In this document: positions 36,476-44,377 of the stretch, one piece after another
How positions within the stretch are numbered: position 1 is the first letter of the stretch
Layout: every line of letters starts with the position of its first letter
Source of the DNA: Lentzea waywayandensis
Lineage (GTDB): Bacteria; Actinomycetota; Actinomycetes; Mycobacteriales; Pseudonocardiaceae
DNA: 59,117 nucleotides
Assembly: GCF_900115955.1 (NCBI RefSeq)
Contig: NZ_FOYL01000024.1
Location: 1 to 59,117 of the forward strand
Reading direction: 5' to 3'
Program-made: the position numbers and the translations under genes
Notes under the pieces: generated by a model
Seen by the model: the letters and a program-made list of their open reading frames with translations, nothing else
The model's database searches: none
What the model was told of the DNA's origin: nothing

Positions 36476-36497
36476 TCTCTCTTAACACCTCCTTAAA
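36476..36497 (-). promoter_or_regulatory. Second 11-bp direct repeat, candidate OmpR-family operator
   Basis: TCTCTCTTAAC (36476-36486) is followed by ACCTCCTTAAA (36487-36497). The CTTAAC then CTTAAA pattern with an 11-bp period matches the site at 29980-30001, and the distance to the downstream gene start (about 47-68 bp) is also similar. It overlaps the TAA stop of the 83-aa gene. Part of it reads AAGGAGG on the minus strand, so a role as a ribosome site is a rival explanation, but it is 17 bases from the nearest ATG. Confidence 0.45.
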
Positions 36498-36744
36498 AGA
36501 AATTCACGACTGACGGGTAACCCGCGGGACCCGTCTGCAGGCTCCGCAACACCAAGCCGGCGTGGAACGCCATCGCCTCGGAGTCACGGCGCTCCACGGC
36601 GGCGATCAGCTCCTCGCCCGCCACCACTGAAGCCAACAGGTCCACGATCTCCTCCGCGCGCTCGTCGTCGTGCTGACGCACCAGTTCGCGATGCACCTCG
36701 AGCAACAGAGCGTCCTCGACCGACCGTGGGTCCGGAACCGCCAT
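36493..36744 (-). CDS. Small helical protein of unknown function
   Basis: An 83-aa protein (ATG at 36744 behind AAAGGACGG). It is largely helical and charged (EDALLLEVHRELVRQHDDER; EEIVDLLASVVAGEELIAAV) and ends in the unusual tail GPAGYPSVVNFF. No signal peptide or membrane segment is seen. It lies directly before the LuxR gene on the same strand and may be co-transcribed with it. The family was not recognised. Confidence 0.55.
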   Translation of the reverse strand: MAVPDPRSVEDALLLEVHRELVRQHDDERAEEIVDLLASVVAGEELIAAVERRDSEAMAFHAGLVLRSLQTGPAGYPSVVNFF

Positions 36745-36807
36745 CGCAGCCGTCCTTTCAACAGAATTGATCAAGACCTTGGCGAACCAGACGTCGGATG
36801 ACCAGCC

Positions 36808-37147
36808 TCAGACCACGTTCTTGCCCTGATAGACGTAGAACCCAGTCCCCATGAACCACAGGTCACCCGATTGGACCGCGCTCACGCCTCGGAGCCCTTG
36901 TGCCACCCCTGCCCACCCGTAACGCGCGGCGCGGTGGTGACGATCGTGGCCAGCGCAGCAGCAGTCCGAGGAATCACCGTCGGACAGCGGCCGGCGGCCG
37001 AAACCAGGACCGATCCTGCTGCACGTTCAACAGGGGCAACCGCAACACGCCCGGAACGCTCAGGTACCGCACCCCGGGCGGCACCTGACACTGCCCGAAC
37101 ACGGTGTCGTCAGCCTCAGCCAGGAACGTGACGTGCACTCGCGGCAC
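36808..37147 (-). pseudogene. Frameshifted gene of unknown function
   Basis: From a GTG at 37147 a 57-codon frame gives protein-like sequence (VHVTFLAEADDTVFGQC; VPPGVRYLSVPGVLRLPLL; NVQQDRSWFRPP) and stops at 36974. A second frame then resumes with similar character and ends naturally at 36808 (SGDLWFMGTGFYVYQGKNVV). The two parts fit one protein broken by a single frameshift near 36980-37010. No ribosome site precedes the GTG. A sequencing error is possible. The family was not recognised. The rest of the 684-bp gap (36745-37428) shows no convincing gene. Confidence 0.5.
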
Positions 37148-37428
37148 CAGGCCGCAGCCCGTCTGACCGCGGGTGACTGCTCAGATCGCATCGGCGGATT
37201 CCTTCACGCTCGCAAGAGCTTTCAGTGCAGCACCACAACGGCCCGCAGCCGAATCTCCGAGGACCAGACATGTCCGAAAGGACCAGAAACCGCTACCGAC
37301 CTGCCACCTGATGCTCAGCGGTGCAGCAGAAACAGGCCACACGGGCAAGCATCAGCCAGAACCACGCCGACCACCGTGACTCCGTACGTACGTACAACTA
37401 CAACCGTGCAATCAACGGAGGAACTCAG

Positions 37429-38214
37429 ATGCACGCGTCATCGAACCCGGCGACAGACCACCACTACGCAGACCTGGTCTGCGTCGCACGCGTGCACGAC
37501 TACCTCCGGGGCGGCAACCACAACTTCTCCTTCGACCGCGACTACGCGGACGCTCATCCCGACGCGGCCCAGGTGGTCCGCAAGATCCTCAGCCGCGAAC
37601 AGGAGTTCCTGAACCGAGCCGTCCAGTTCATGCTCGACCAGGGCATCACCCAGTTCCTGAACCTGGGCTCCGGACTGCCGGCGAGGGGCACTGTCCTGGA
37701 CACGGTCGTCCGCCTCTACCCGGAGGCGCAGGTCGTGCACGTGGACACCGACCCGGCCGTGGTCGAACACGGTCGCCTGATCGCCGGCGAACGCACGCAC
37801 TTCCTCCAGGCCGACGCCACCTGCCTGAGCCAGGTCCTGATTCCACCGATCACGGCCGGAACGTTGAAGCTGCACAAACCGATCGGGGTCCTGGCCGTGG
37901 GCCTCGCGCACCTGCTGCCGGAATCAGAGCGCGCCCTGACGTTCCTGCCCTCCTACGGCGAAACCCTCGCCCACGGCAGCGCACTGGCCGCAACGCACCT
38001 CACACCGTGGTTCGGCGGCCGCTTCACTCCTGCCGCAGCGCAACTCATCGCCGGGCCCTGCGGATCCCTGCATCCACGCAGAAGACGCAAGGTCGCCCAG
38101 CTGTTCACCGGCTTCGAACTGGTGGCGCCCGGCCTGATCGCGGATACGTCGATGCTGACCGGCCTGGCTCTCAAACCGTCCAAAAGCGACACTGAACGGA
38201 GACTACGCGAATGA
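37429..38214 (+). CDS. DUF574-type SAM-dependent methyltransferase
   Basis: A 261-aa protein. The ATG at 37429 follows GGAGGA at seven bases. The N-terminus ARVHDYLRGGNHNFSFDRDY and the SAM-binding motif FLNLGSGLPARG near residue 76 with VVHVDTDPAVVEHGR near 105 are characteristic of the S-adenosylmethionine methyltransferase family PF04672 (DUF574), which is expanded in actinomycetes. Substrates are unknown. Its stop overlaps the next start as ATGA, so it is co-translated with a secreted hydrolase. Confidence 0.9.
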   Translation: MHASSNPATDHHYADLVCVARVHDYLRGGNHNFSFDRDYADAHPDAAQVVRKILSREQEFLNRAVQFMLDQGITQFLNLGSGLPARGTVLDTVVRLYPEAQVVHVDTDPAVVEHGRLIAGERTHFLQADATCLSQVLIPPITAGTLKLHKPIGVLAVGLAHLLPESERALTFLPSYGETLAHGSALAATHLTPWFGGRFTPAAAQLIAGPCGSLHPRRRRKVAQLFTGFELVAPGLIADTSMLTGLALKPSKSDTERRLRE

Positions 38215-39818
38215 CACCATCACCTGCCTCTGTGCTCGCACGGGTCGCGCTTTCGAGCGCGCTCGTGCTCGGCACCTTCGTTTCCGGTCTGGGTACCGCA
38301 GCCGCCCAGGCAGCTTCCGTCAGACCCGCTACCTGGGGGCAGTGTGCGGCTGATGTTCTCGCCGGGTTGCCTCCCTCCGTGACGCCCGAGGAACGCGCGC
38401 GCCTCACCTGCGCCGTCCAGGACGTACCCGTCGACCACTCACGCCCGTACGGGGAGAAGACGGGCATCTTCATGATCAAGCGCGCGGCGAACGACCCGTC
38501 GCGCAGGATCGGCTCGATCTTTCTCAACCCCGGTGGTCCCGGCCTTTCCGGCGTGCTGCACGGCGCCTTGGTCAAGAACTATCTCCACGCCACCGTGCTC
38601 GACCGGTTCGACGTCATCGGCTTCGACCCGCGCGGCGTCGCGCGCAGCAACCCGATGCGCTGCTTCCGCACCAAGGAGGAGGCCGACGCGGTGAACCAGG
38701 GCCGGTCCCCCCTGCCGCGGACGGAGGAAGAGATCTCCAGCTCCATCAGGCAGGCCAAGCTCTACACGGACTACTGCAAGGTCAACGCCGGTCCGCTGCT
38801 CAACCACATGTCGACCGAGGCCGTCGCGCGCGACCTCGACATCATGCGCGAGTCCATCGGCGAAAAGCAGCTCAACTTCGTCGGCTTCTCCTACGGCACG
38901 GTGATCGGCTCGACGTACGCGAACATCTTCCCGCATCGTGTCCGAGCGATGGTGCTCGATGGCAACGTCGACGCGCCGCTGCGTCTGACGAACGGCGAGG
39001 AGAACGACCGCCAGAGCGCCCGTGGCTTCGAGATCGCTTTCGACGCGATGCTGAAGCGTTGCGACAGCGTGGGTGTGGCGAAGTGCGCCTTCGCCGGCGA
39101 TGCCCGCTCCAAGTTCGAGGCGATGAGGAAGGCGCTCGCCGCAGGCCCGGTCACGTTGCCCGACGGCAGCAAGGTCGCCCTCGCCACGTTGATCGGCCGC
39201 GTGTACGGCGACCTGTACGCACCGTCGCGCTTCGGCACGCTGGCGGCGTGGCTGCAGAGCGTGCACAACGCGCTGAACCCGTCGGCGGCTCTGGCCCTTC
39301 AGTCCACCGTGGAGCCTCCGCCGCCGCTGGCGAACCAGAACGACCGCCTGGACATCGCCCCGCAGTCGGGAACCCCGTACACCGCGGACGACTCGTTCTA
39401 CGGCGTCAACTGCACCGACAAGCCGTACCTGCGCACGAACCGCTTCTGGGCGCAGACGGCCAGCAAGTGGGAGCAGGAATCGCCCACGTTCGGCCGCTAC
39501 CAGGCCGCTTCCGGGCTGATGACGTGCCCGACCTGGCCGACCAACAACCCGGACCGCTGGATCGGCCCGTGGGACAGGCCCACCAAGAACCCGATCGTCC
39601 TGGTGGGCAACTACTACGACCCGGCGACGCAGTACCTGTTCGCGCAGCGCATGGCCAAGCAGCTCGGCAACGCGCGGCTGATCAGCGTCGACGCGTTCGG
39701 CCACTGCATCCTGGGCCGCTCGGCCGGCACCGACACGGCGGTCGCGAAGTACCTGCTCGACCTCACGCCGCCGGCTGACGGCGCGGTGTTCCAGCCGAAC
39801 GAGCAGCCGTTCGCCTGA
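38211..39818 (+). CDS. Secreted alpha/beta hydrolase, tripeptidyl-aminopeptidase type
   Basis: A 535-aa protein with a signal peptide (VALSSALVLGTFVSGLGTAAAQA, here described in part; cleavage probably after AQA near residue 34). Oxyanion region LNPGGPG near 106, nucleophile Ser in VGFSYGT near 226, acid region MVLDGNVDAP, and C-terminal TAP-like domain with catalytic His in DAFGHCI near 497. These match the Streptomyces tripeptidyl aminopeptidase/SlpD-SlpE family, which removes short N-terminal peptides from exported proteins. It follows the methyltransferase with a 4-bp overlap. Confidence 0.92.
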   Translation: MTPSPASVLARVALSSALVLGTFVSGLGTAAAQAASVRPATWGQCAADVLAGLPPSVTPEERARLTCAVQDVPVDHSRPYGEKTGIFMIKRAANDPSRRIGSIFLNPGGPGLSGVLHGALVKNYLHATVLDRFDVIGFDPRGVARSNPMRCFRTKEEADAVNQGRSPLPRTEEEISSSIRQAKLYTDYCKVNAGPLLNHMSTEAVARDLDIMRESIGEKQLNFVGFSYGTVIGSTYANIFPHRVRAMVLDGNVDAPLRLTNGEENDRQSARGFEIAFDAMLKRCDSVGVAKCAFAGDARSKFEAMRKALAAGPVTLPDGSKVALATLIGRVYGDLYAPSRFGTLAAWLQSVHNALNPSAALALQSTVEPPPPLANQNDRLDIAPQSGTPYTADDSFYGVNCTDKPYLRTNRFWAQTASKWEQESPTFGRYQAASGLMTCPTWPTNNPDRWIGPWDRPTKNPIVLVGNYYDPATQYLFAQRMAKQLGNARLISVDAFGHCILGRSAGTDTAVAKYLLDLTPPADGAVFQPNEQPFA

Positions 39819-40062
39819 CCAACACGACGACCAGCAGTACCTCCGCACTGAAGAACGGCGTCAGCGGGGCCGTGGCCAGCGAGACCAGAGCCACGGCCGC
39901 GTCGGCGCCGTTCTTCTTGATCAGAGCGTTGATGCCCGGCACGTGCCTCACCATGAACGCGATGATGGCGACCAGCAACGCGGGAGCGAACGGCAGTTGG
40001 AGCAGGGCCCAGCTGAGATCATGGTCGCCGACTTGAAGCTCGCGCCAACGCCTGACACCCAG
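39763..40062 (-). pseudogene. Truncated membrane protein fragment
   Basis: An open frame with two or three hydrophobic helices (WALLQLPFAPALLVAIIAF; AAVALVSLATAPLTPFFSA; EVLLVVVLV) preceded by GVRRWRELQVGDHDLSW. No in-frame ATG or GTG with a ribosome site is present before residue 30, and the frame ends inside the antisense of the hydrolase gene. It looks like an internal piece of a larger membrane protein. A small intact protein from an inner start is less likely. Confidence 0.4.
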
Positions 40063-40079
40063 TCACCGTCGACCACCCG

Positions 40080-40548
40080 CACGTCGCCTTGTCGAGCGCG
40101 ACGTCGTGCGAGTTGTCGTTGAAGTCCTTCCTGCCTTATCTGAACCCCAACCCATTCTTGCCAGGTAACTCATCACGTTCACGGCGAACCCGGACCTGGC
40201 ACCGCCCCCAGTAGTCCTTGAGGTCGCTGGGCCCGAAGACGAACTCTCTTCTCCCCGTGGGCATCCGCGCAGTACGCCGCGATGAGGATCTTGCGCGGCG
40301 CCACAAGCATACCTGTGAAGGTCTGCCCCTCCGGCCGCGTCGCATCTGCACGCTTGCCCGCGACGATGCCAGGAAACTCGCTGGCAGAGACGTTCTGCCC
40401 GCCGACGAACATCGGCGAGACGTTGCCCAGATCAACAGGGACGGTGCCGCCCGAAGCAGCTCGCCGCAGGTGCGTTCGCAAGCGCGGACAGAGCCGCGTT
40501 CGAAATACCGGCAGCCGTCGGCGGGCCCCCGGTCCGTGTTCTGTTCAC
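40080..40548 (-). pseudogene. Decayed trypsin-like serine protease
   Basis: A GTG at 40548 with GGAGGGG upstream starts a degraded signal peptide (NAALSALANAPAAS). After a frameshift the mature start VGGQNVSASEFPGIVAGKR and the block GMLVAPRKILIAAYCAD follow, which is the S1 family His motif with Tyr in place of His. A second shift leads to FVFGPSDLKDYWG and a third to NDNSHDVALDKA, the Asp motif. The Ser motif is missing. At least three shifts, a lost catalytic His and a missing C-terminal half show a dead gene. Confidence 0.75.
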
Positions 40549-40673
40549 GACTGTTCCCCTCCGGATCAGGAACGCTCGCCTCTGAGTTTGGACGCGGCCG
40601 TTCGCTGCCGACCGCTGTCGAACGAGTCCCGGAGAGGAACAATCAGGGTCGATCTCCGTAGGGGTAATGCGCC

Positions 40674-41165
40674 TCAGTCGTCAGCCTCAGCTTCCAAGTC
40701 CTCAACACGCCCGTAGATCATGTGCTCCCGCCGCACGCCGTCCTCATCAACCCCGTCGGCGAAGTCCCCCCAATCCATGTTGGCGATCGTGAGGTTGTTC
40801 TCGATCTCCTGAATGGTGTGAGGAAGAGCCCGAAACGACCGCCCAGCGGCTTCCCCGGGCCAGCCCTGGTCCGGATCAGCCTCCGATCCGAGGTCCACAA
40901 CCAGAATCGGGTGCTCAGCAGACCGAATCGTGGTCTCGTCAACAACCAGCAACAACGCGTGCGTGGGGCGGTCCGGCCCAGCCGCCAACAGCTCGGCGAC
41001 CGTAGCCCCAGCGAACACCGGGTCATCGACAAAACTGACGTTGGCCTCGAACTCGTCCGGCGTGACCCACCCGATCCCGGCCTTGATCCGTTCCCAGGCC
41101 TCTTGGTCGGAAAAGTCGGTGCGGATCACCGGCACGTCCGGCGTCGCCGGCAGCTGCGTAGTCAT
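40674..41165 (-). CDS. DUF6924-type protein
   Basis: 163 aa from the ATG at 41165 with AAGGTGG six bases upstream. The sequence begins TTQLPATPDVPVIRTDFSD and contains AWERIKAGIGWVTPDEFEA, FAGATVAELLAA, ILVVDLGSEAD and FRALPHTIQEIENNLTIANM, the pattern of DUF6924, small soluble proteins common in actinomycetes and often found near T7SS toxin or immunity genes. The function is unknown. No clear partner is adjacent. The family assignment is from memory of its pattern. Confidence 0.7.
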   Translation of the reverse strand: MTTQLPATPDVPVIRTDFSDQEAWERIKAGIGWVTPDEFEANVSFVDDPVFAGATVAELLAAGPDRPTHALLLVVDETTIRSAEHPILVVDLGSEADPDQGWPGEAAGRSFRALPHTIQEIENNLTIANMDWGDFADGVDEDGVRREHMIYGRVEDLEAEADD

Positions 41166-41306
41166 ACCAACCACCTTCGCGGCGCTGGCGTTCAACTTCT
41201 CGGCCAGCGCCCCAAATCGGCACCTCGGACACGTTTGTCTGCACCTTGAGACCTCGGCAAGAGCGATGACATCGGCCGCCATTTCGAGGCGCATGGGCAC
41301 CGCTGA

Positions 41307-41412
41307 TACCGCACAGGCGGCCTCGTGCGGTACGACGATCACGGCGACCTGCTCTACATGGGACGCCGTGATGACCAGGTGCAGATGCGAGACTGTTGGA
41401 TCGAACTCGCGA
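41307..41412 (+). pseudogene. Relic of a nonribosomal peptide synthetase adenylation domain
   Basis: The frame from 41307 reads YRTGGLVRYDDHGDLLYMGR then RDDQVQMRDCWIEL. This aligns with adenylation core motifs A7 (YRTGDL) and A8 (GRxDxQVKIRGxRIEL) in the right order and spacing. The Asp of YRTGD is Gly, and KIRGFR-type residues are lost. No start codon, upstream adenylation sequence or downstream carrier domain was found; the frame stops at about 41453. The rest of the 471-bp gap (41166-41636) holds only very short frames. Confidence 0.75.
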
Positions 41413-41636
41413 TGACTGTCCAACCGGCTGGACAGTCCCAGAAAGGACCATGAACCGAATCGGGGCCTCAGGCAGCGACGATTTCCACGGCGTCTGCCGG
41501 GCAGGATCTGGTTGACTGACACATGGACAGCCGCGGCACCCACTCCTTCTGGATCGGCGACCGGTTCCACGGCCTGTTCAACTCCACCAAGCCTGACGGA
41601 ATCCTCTTCGCCCCCAGGGCCTGACGGCCGGCAAGG

Positions 41637-42458
41637 TCAGACCTCGGTCGCCACCATCCGTTCGCCGTTCGCCGCGATGTGCTGGACAGCTTCGACGAAA
41701 GCACCGATCTCCGGCTCCGCGACGTGCCCCAGCCATCCCAGCGCCAGCGTCGTACCTGGGAGGTCGGTCACAGGCACGGCGCACACCTCGTCCGTCAGTC
41801 GTTCGCTGGCTGTGGAGCCCACCACGGTGACGAGACGCCCGAAGGCGACGCGATCGAGTATTTCGTCCAGCCCCATCAACGGGCACTGCTCCTGGAAGAA
41901 CCGCTCCCGGCGGAGTTCGGAGACGGTCACCGCCTCTCGGCTCGCCAGGCGGTGCTTGCGCGGCAGCAGCGCGACGGGAGTTTCCTCGGCAACCGGTGCG
42001 GTGTGCAGATCCGTGAGGTCGTCGCTGCCAAGACACACGAGAGCGACATCGGCTGTGCCCTCGCGCAGTGCCTTGGTCTGGTCGTGCGTGAACACGATCT
42101 CGGGTTCGGCACCGTCGTAGGACCTGAGCAACCGAGCCAGCAGGCGGGAGCCGGTGCCAGGCCGCACGGCGAGAATGAGCCCAGGGGGCTGGCCGGCTCT
42201 CTGCGTGCGCCGCACCGCGTTGTCGATGCCCGCCAGCAGGCGCCGGCATTCGGCGAGGAAGACTAGACCCGCCGAGGTGAGCTCGACGCTGCGGCTGGTC
42301 CGTCGGAGCAGAGCCACGCCCACGCGGCGTTCGAGCCTCGAGATGGCCCTGGACAAGGGCGGTTGTGCCATGGACAGACGCTCCGCGGCACGGGTGAAAT
42401 GCAGTTCCTCCGCCACCGTCACGAAATAGACGAGCTCCCGAGTCTCCAAGAGTTCCAT
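41637..42458 (-). CDS. LysR-family transcriptional regulator
   Basis: 273 aa from the ATG at 42458. The N-terminal winged helix is clear (ETRELVYFVTVAEELHFTRA; PPLSRAISRLERRVGVALL), followed by a substrate-binding domain (FTHDQTKALREGTADVALVC). It is divergent from the oxidoreductase operon starting at 42887 and, as is usual for LysR proteins, may control it. The inducer is unknown. Confidence 0.92.
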   Translation of the reverse strand: MELLETRELVYFVTVAEELHFTRAAERLSMAQPPLSRAISRLERRVGVALLRRTSRSVELTSAGLVFLAECRRLLAGIDNAVRRTQRAGQPPGLILAVRPGTGSRLLARLLRSYDGAEPEIVFTHDQTKALREGTADVALVCLGSDDLTDLHTAPVAEETPVALLPRKHRLASREAVTVSELRRERFFQEQCPLMGLDEILDRVAFGRLVTVVGSTASERLTDEVCAVPVTDLPGTTLALGWLGHVAEPEIGAFVEAVQHIAANGERMVATEV

Positions 42459-42886
42459 ACCTGGAGGGTATCGCGGCCTGCCTCGGCAGTCATGGCTTCT
42501 CCGCGCCCTTCCCTGGTTCAGTGGACGGCGGGCCAGTACCGCAGTTGATCGTCGACGGTTCGCCTTCCCCAGGCCCGAGGACTGCAAGGCGCCTCAGATG
42601 TGAACCATTTCAGGAGCAATCGATTGAATGGCGAGCGCAAGGCTCAGTATCCCTGGCCTGTGAATTTGCCGAACGCAGGAGTCTTCCGTCCCCCGTGGGC
42701 GCGACGACCACGTCCACATCTGTCCTGGAGCGCGAAACTCCCCCGAGAGTGTCACCCGCAGCCGCTATTTCTTCTCCGGCTGGCACGTGGTGCGGCGTCA
42801 CCGCCGGCGTTAAGTCGTTCAACTGATGCCTTCGAACGCGGTTCGAAGCAGACTTCTGACACGACGACGACCTGTGAGGTGTGGCC
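42459..42886. other. Divergent intergenic region between lysR and the oxidoreductase operon
   Basis: 428 bp without a credible gene. It contains a dyad at 42830-42848 and presumably the promoters of both flanking units. Confidence 0.5.
42830..42848. promoter_or_regulatory. Perfect dyad, candidate operator of the oxidoreductase operon
   Basis: CTTCGAA (42830-42836) and TTCGAAG (42842-42848) are separated by CGCGG. The dyad lies 38 bp before the oxidoreductase ATG, close to where a core promoter would be. It could bind the LysR protein or an unlinked TetR/MarR-type repressor. Confidence 0.5.
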
Positions 42887-43879
42887 ATGCGTGCGATCGT
42901 GCTCGACCAATTCGGCAGTCCGCTGACCGTCAGGGAGATCCGTACACCAGAGGTGTCCGCGGGCCAGGTTCTCGTCCGCGTCGAGGCGAGCGGGGTCAAC
43001 CCGTTGGACACCAAGATCCGTGCCGGGAAGGCGGCCCATGCCAGGGTCCAGCCACCTGCCGTGCTCGGGCTCGACCTGGCAGGCGTGGTCGAGGCGGTCG
43101 GCCCTGGCGTGACGACGTTCCAACCAGGCGACGTGGTCTACGGGCTGACCGGTGGCGTCGGTGATCTACAGGGTTCGCTCGCCGAGTACGCCTCCGTCGA
43201 CGCCGAGTTGCTCGCTCCGGCGCCGTCGTCTTTGACGACGAGAGAAGCGGCGGTGCTGCCGCTGGCGGTGATCACCGCGTGGGAGGGCCTGGTCGACCGC
43301 GCGAACGTCCAGTCAGGACAGAAGGTGCTGGTGCACGGAGGTGCGGGCGGGGTCGGGCACGTGGCTGTCCAGCTCGCCCTGGCGCGGGGCGCGGAGGTGT
43401 GGGCGACCGGTTCGGCGCGCAGCCTGAAGACGATCGAGAGCCTCGGAGCGACCCCGATCGACCACGTCACCACACCGGTCGACGAGTACGTGCGGGAACA
43501 CACCGGCGGAGAAGGTTTCGACGTCATCGTCGACACCATCGGCGGTGCGACGTTGGACGCGTCCTTCGCCGCAGTGCGCACCTACACCGGCCACGTCGTC
43601 AGTGCGCTCGGCTGGGGCACGCATTCGCTCGCACCGCTGTCGTTCCGCGGTGCCACCTATTCCGGTGTGTTCACCCTGCTGCCGATGCTGACCGGGCGCG
43701 GGCGGGCGCATCACGGCGAGATCCTGCGCCACGCGACCGCCCTCGCCGACAAGGGGCTGTTGCGGCCTGTGCTCGACCCGCGCCGGTTCACTCTCGACAC
43801 CGTGAACGATGCGCACACACACGTGGAACAGGGCACGGGCCAAGGAAAACTCGTGATCAACGTGCACTCAGAGAACTGA
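42887..43879 (+). CDS. NADP-dependent quinone oxidoreductase-like protein
   Basis: 330 aa. The ATG at 42887 has GAGG eight bases upstream. It belongs to the zinc-free medium-chain dehydrogenase/reductase family: GROES-like N-terminus (VRVEASGVNPLDTKIRAG; GLDLAGVVEAVG) and Rossmann motif VLVHGGAGGVGHVAVQLA. No zinc ligands are seen. It is the first gene of a plus-strand operon with a SnoaL-like protein and a second reductase of the same class. Confidence 0.9.
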   Translation: MRAIVLDQFGSPLTVREIRTPEVSAGQVLVRVEASGVNPLDTKIRAGKAAHARVQPPAVLGLDLAGVVEAVGPGVTTFQPGDVVYGLTGGVGDLQGSLAEYASVDAELLAPAPSSLTTREAAVLPLAVITAWEGLVDRANVQSGQKVLVHGGAGGVGHVAVQLALARGAEVWATGSARSLKTIESLGATPIDHVTTPVDEYVREHTGGEGFDVIVDTIGGATLDASFAAVRTYTGHVVSALGWGTHSLAPLSFRGATYSGVFTLLPMLTGRGRAHHGEILRHATALADKGLLRPVLDPRRFTLDTVNDAHTHVEQGTGQGKLVINVHSEN

Positions 43880-43894
43880 CGAGGCCGAACTTTC

Positions 43895-44377
43895 ATGACA
43901 GAAGAACGAAAGATCCAGAACGTGCTGGCACTCTATGTCCGCGCCACCGATCGGCGCGACGGAAAGGGCCAGGGCGCGTTGTTCACCGACGACGCGATCG
44001 TGAGGATCCTGTGCAAGACGGGCCCCGACGAATACAAGCCGTTCGGAGAACCGCTGATCGGCGGGGACGCCGTCGCATACGCGGTCGACAACTTCATGGA
44101 GCCTCATCCACCAGGCGGCTCCAGCCATCACCTGACCGGCGACCACATCATCGATGTCAACGGCGACGAGGCGCACCTGAACGCCCAGTTCGTGGTCTTC
44201 CAGACCCGCGCCGCCGAACGTCCGGCCGACGGCTGGCCCGAGGGTGCCCGCGGTGCGCAGGGAGAGGTCAAGCCGATCGAGTCCGGGTACTACGACACCG
44301 ATCTGCGCAAGGTCAACGGCAAATGGAAGATCGTGGGCCACCGTGTCCTGCTCGACATGCCGATGGCGGCCGGCTGA
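43895..44377 (+). CDS. SnoaL/NTF2-like protein
   Basis: A 160-aa protein with the cone-shaped NTF2-like pattern: an N-terminal helix (ERKIQNVLALYVRATDRRD), GALFTDDAIVRIL, and a C-terminal sheet (GYYDTDLRKVNGKWKIVGHR). Members include polyketide cyclases, isomerases and hydroxylases. It lies 15 bp after the first reductase, and its stop overlaps the next ATG by one base (TGATG). It probably acts on the same small molecule as the reductases. Confidence 0.85.
   Translation: MTEERKIQNVLALYVRATDRRDGKGQGALFTDDAIVRILCKTGPDEYKPFGEPLIGGDAVAYAVDNFMEPHPPGGSSHHLTGDHIIDVNGDEAHLNAQFVVFQTRAAERPADGWPEGARGAQGEVKPIESGYYDTDLRKVNGKWKIVGHRVLLDMPMAAG

Noticed and set aside
36871..37131. An 86-codon plus-strand frame.
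   Set aside because: It is antisense to better protein-like minus-strand sequence and has low-complexity composition.
37383..37395. A short GTAC tandem repeat before the methyltransferase gene.
   Set aside because: Three and a half copies of a self-complementary tetramer are too short to call a functional repeat.
41522..41623. A 33-codon plus-strand frame beginning MDSRGTHSFWIGDRFHG.
   Set aside because: It looks somewhat protein-like, but there is no ribosome site, an in-frame stop lies two codons upstream and no family was recognised.
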